Source: Tyto alba
Taxonomy: Eukaryota > Chordata > Aves > Strigiformes > Tytonidae
Assembly: GCF_018691265.1 (NCBI RefSeq)
Contig: NW_024881327.1
Coordinates: forward strand, 20,639,936 to 20,703,935
DNA length: 64,000 nucleotides
Reading direction: 5' to 3'
The notes under the pieces are model-generated. The model ran no database searches. It saw nothing but the letters and a program-made list of their open reading frames with translations, and was not told the origin of the DNA. Of this stretch, positions 62,577 through 64,000 are shown one piece after another. Within the stretch, counting starts at the first letter, position 1. Each line of letters begins with the position of its first letter. The translations under genes were made by a program, and so were the position numbers.

Positions 62577-64000
62577 GATGATATATATGTTCTTATGTTT
62601 TTATTGGGGGTGGGGGAAGAGATGACTGTGGAATTCATACTAAGTTCTCAAGTCTTTGTCAGTGGTCTCCTTCTTTGTCTTTTCATTTTAAACTTCTGTT
62701 GATCCTAGGTGAAATACAGCTGCAGGACAAATCCCCTTAACAGACTAAAAGGATCATGCATATTGAATACACACATTGCCCTTGAAAAGATGCAGCAGAG
62801 AATCTGAGAAATTTAGGGTTCTCTCTTTTGTAATAAATAAATTAAGGCAACAACCAAGACTACCTAGAACCTATGATAATTGGAAGCAGGCATGCTCAAG
62901 AATGACTGATTCATAAAATGCTCTGTGAACTTACTGTACAACCTGAGCTTTCACAAAATGAACCAGGCAATCAATTAAAAAAAAAAAAAGGGCACAAAAT
63001 CAAGTTTTACATAAATTTTTTTTAGTGAAAACAGTCTTTATGTAAACAAATCCTTCTCCTTCCTAATGCTAGTATTTATTTAGCATCAGTTCAAGATGTT
63101 TGGATTTATTATTCATTCTCCCAGTAAGAAAACCTGCAATTCTCAAACAAAAGTCACATTCAGGAACACTCCATTACTAGACACTGTAGTGGATGTGGTT
63201 AGATCCTTTGCGGCTGCCTAAGGAAAGCTATAAGCTGGAACTGAGCTCTAGTGCAGGACTGCTCCATACTGTCTTCAGGTGAGTGACATCAGCATAAACA
63301 AAAAGTAGAGTGGAAGATAAAGCCTTACAAATATATCAGCAGTTAATTATTAACTAAGGCTCTGCTGTCCAAAAACCACTGAATTTTTATGAAGTGCATA
63401 AACTCTGAAACAGCAAATGTTTCTGAATAGTAAGCGAACCAGAACTGTTCACTTAATGATTATCTGCTCCCTTGTGCCCTTGGCATTCCTATTTTTTATT
63501 GAATATCCTATTGTTTCTCACTGCCTCGGTGCTGCTTGGAAAATACAATTTATCCATCCACTCCATCCAGCATCTTAAGAGAATGGGTGGTTTGCTTCAG
63601 TTCAGCAGATTTTAGAAGTACTGATACCAAATGAAGCTATGACCTAGTTTCATGAACAAGACAGACACAAATATGTACCTTAGTAATATCCTTCACCACA
63701 ATTAAGTGGCTGTACAAAGCTGCTATTATATACCCCATATTTCTAGTGAATATTATCAAAACCTCTTCTAAATACACCTACACTTGGACACAAACTGCCC
63801 TTGCAAGCATAATTTCTTAATTTCCATAAGCATATAGAACTAAATACTGCATGTAAGATTCCTCCAAGGAGAAACCTTGCACTCAGTGTAAGTGTACAGC
63901 ACCAAGTTCTCTAACTTTTCTGCTAAAAAGGGAAACTGTGCTTAAACTTGGTGGCCTCAAAGTTTTTGCACAATAGTAGCGTATCAGCCTCATTTAAATG

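Larger units (their letters stand above)
52362..64000. other. Distal upstream sequence
   Basis: Intron or intergenic DNA. Besides the GC-rich block and candidate UTR exon at 56.5-57.4 kb and the palindrome at 62.55 kb, I see no gene. No neighbouring protein-coding gene is recognisable before the window ends. Confidence 0.6.

Overview
This window looks like vertebrate nuclear DNA, most likely from a bird. It is AT-rich and CpG-poor, with short exons separated by kilobase introns. It carries a 5'-truncated CR1-type LINE (about 4269-4438), the typical interspersed repeat of birds and other sauropsids. I see no bacterial, organellar or viral genes.

The window holds one recognisable gene: the 5' half of SORBS2 (ArgBP2, sorbin and SH3 domain containing 2), entirely on the minus strand. 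SORBS2 is a scaffold of actin stress fibres, Z-discs and cell junctions. Eleven constitutive-looking or large coding exons read from 43365 down to 4847. They run from a start exon (ATG at 43325) to the two exons that make the SoHo (sorbin homology) domain. All splice phases agree and the joined frame is open for 693 codons. The SH3 domains would be encoded beyond coordinate 1.

The gene is rich in predicted alternative parts. Two large phase-0 cassettes (609 and 480 nt) encode disordered Ser/Thr/Pro-rich segments. Two 21-nt microexons and a 69-nt exon lie between the start exon and the next coding exon, all in matching phase. An 84-nt cassette lies at 9737-9820. An internal TATA promoter at about 15.3 kb drives a first exon with the 8-residue start MKAAEPLQ, which splices to the exon at 10606-10672. 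A second coding first exon is proposed at 52309-52361, and non-coding first exons are possible near 38.5 and 57.3 kb.

The rest is intron or upstream sequence: simple repeats, old LINE pieces, and a few inverted or tandem repeats. All exon calls come from reading splice sites, phase and remembered SORBS2 similarity. No alignment or transcript data were available.
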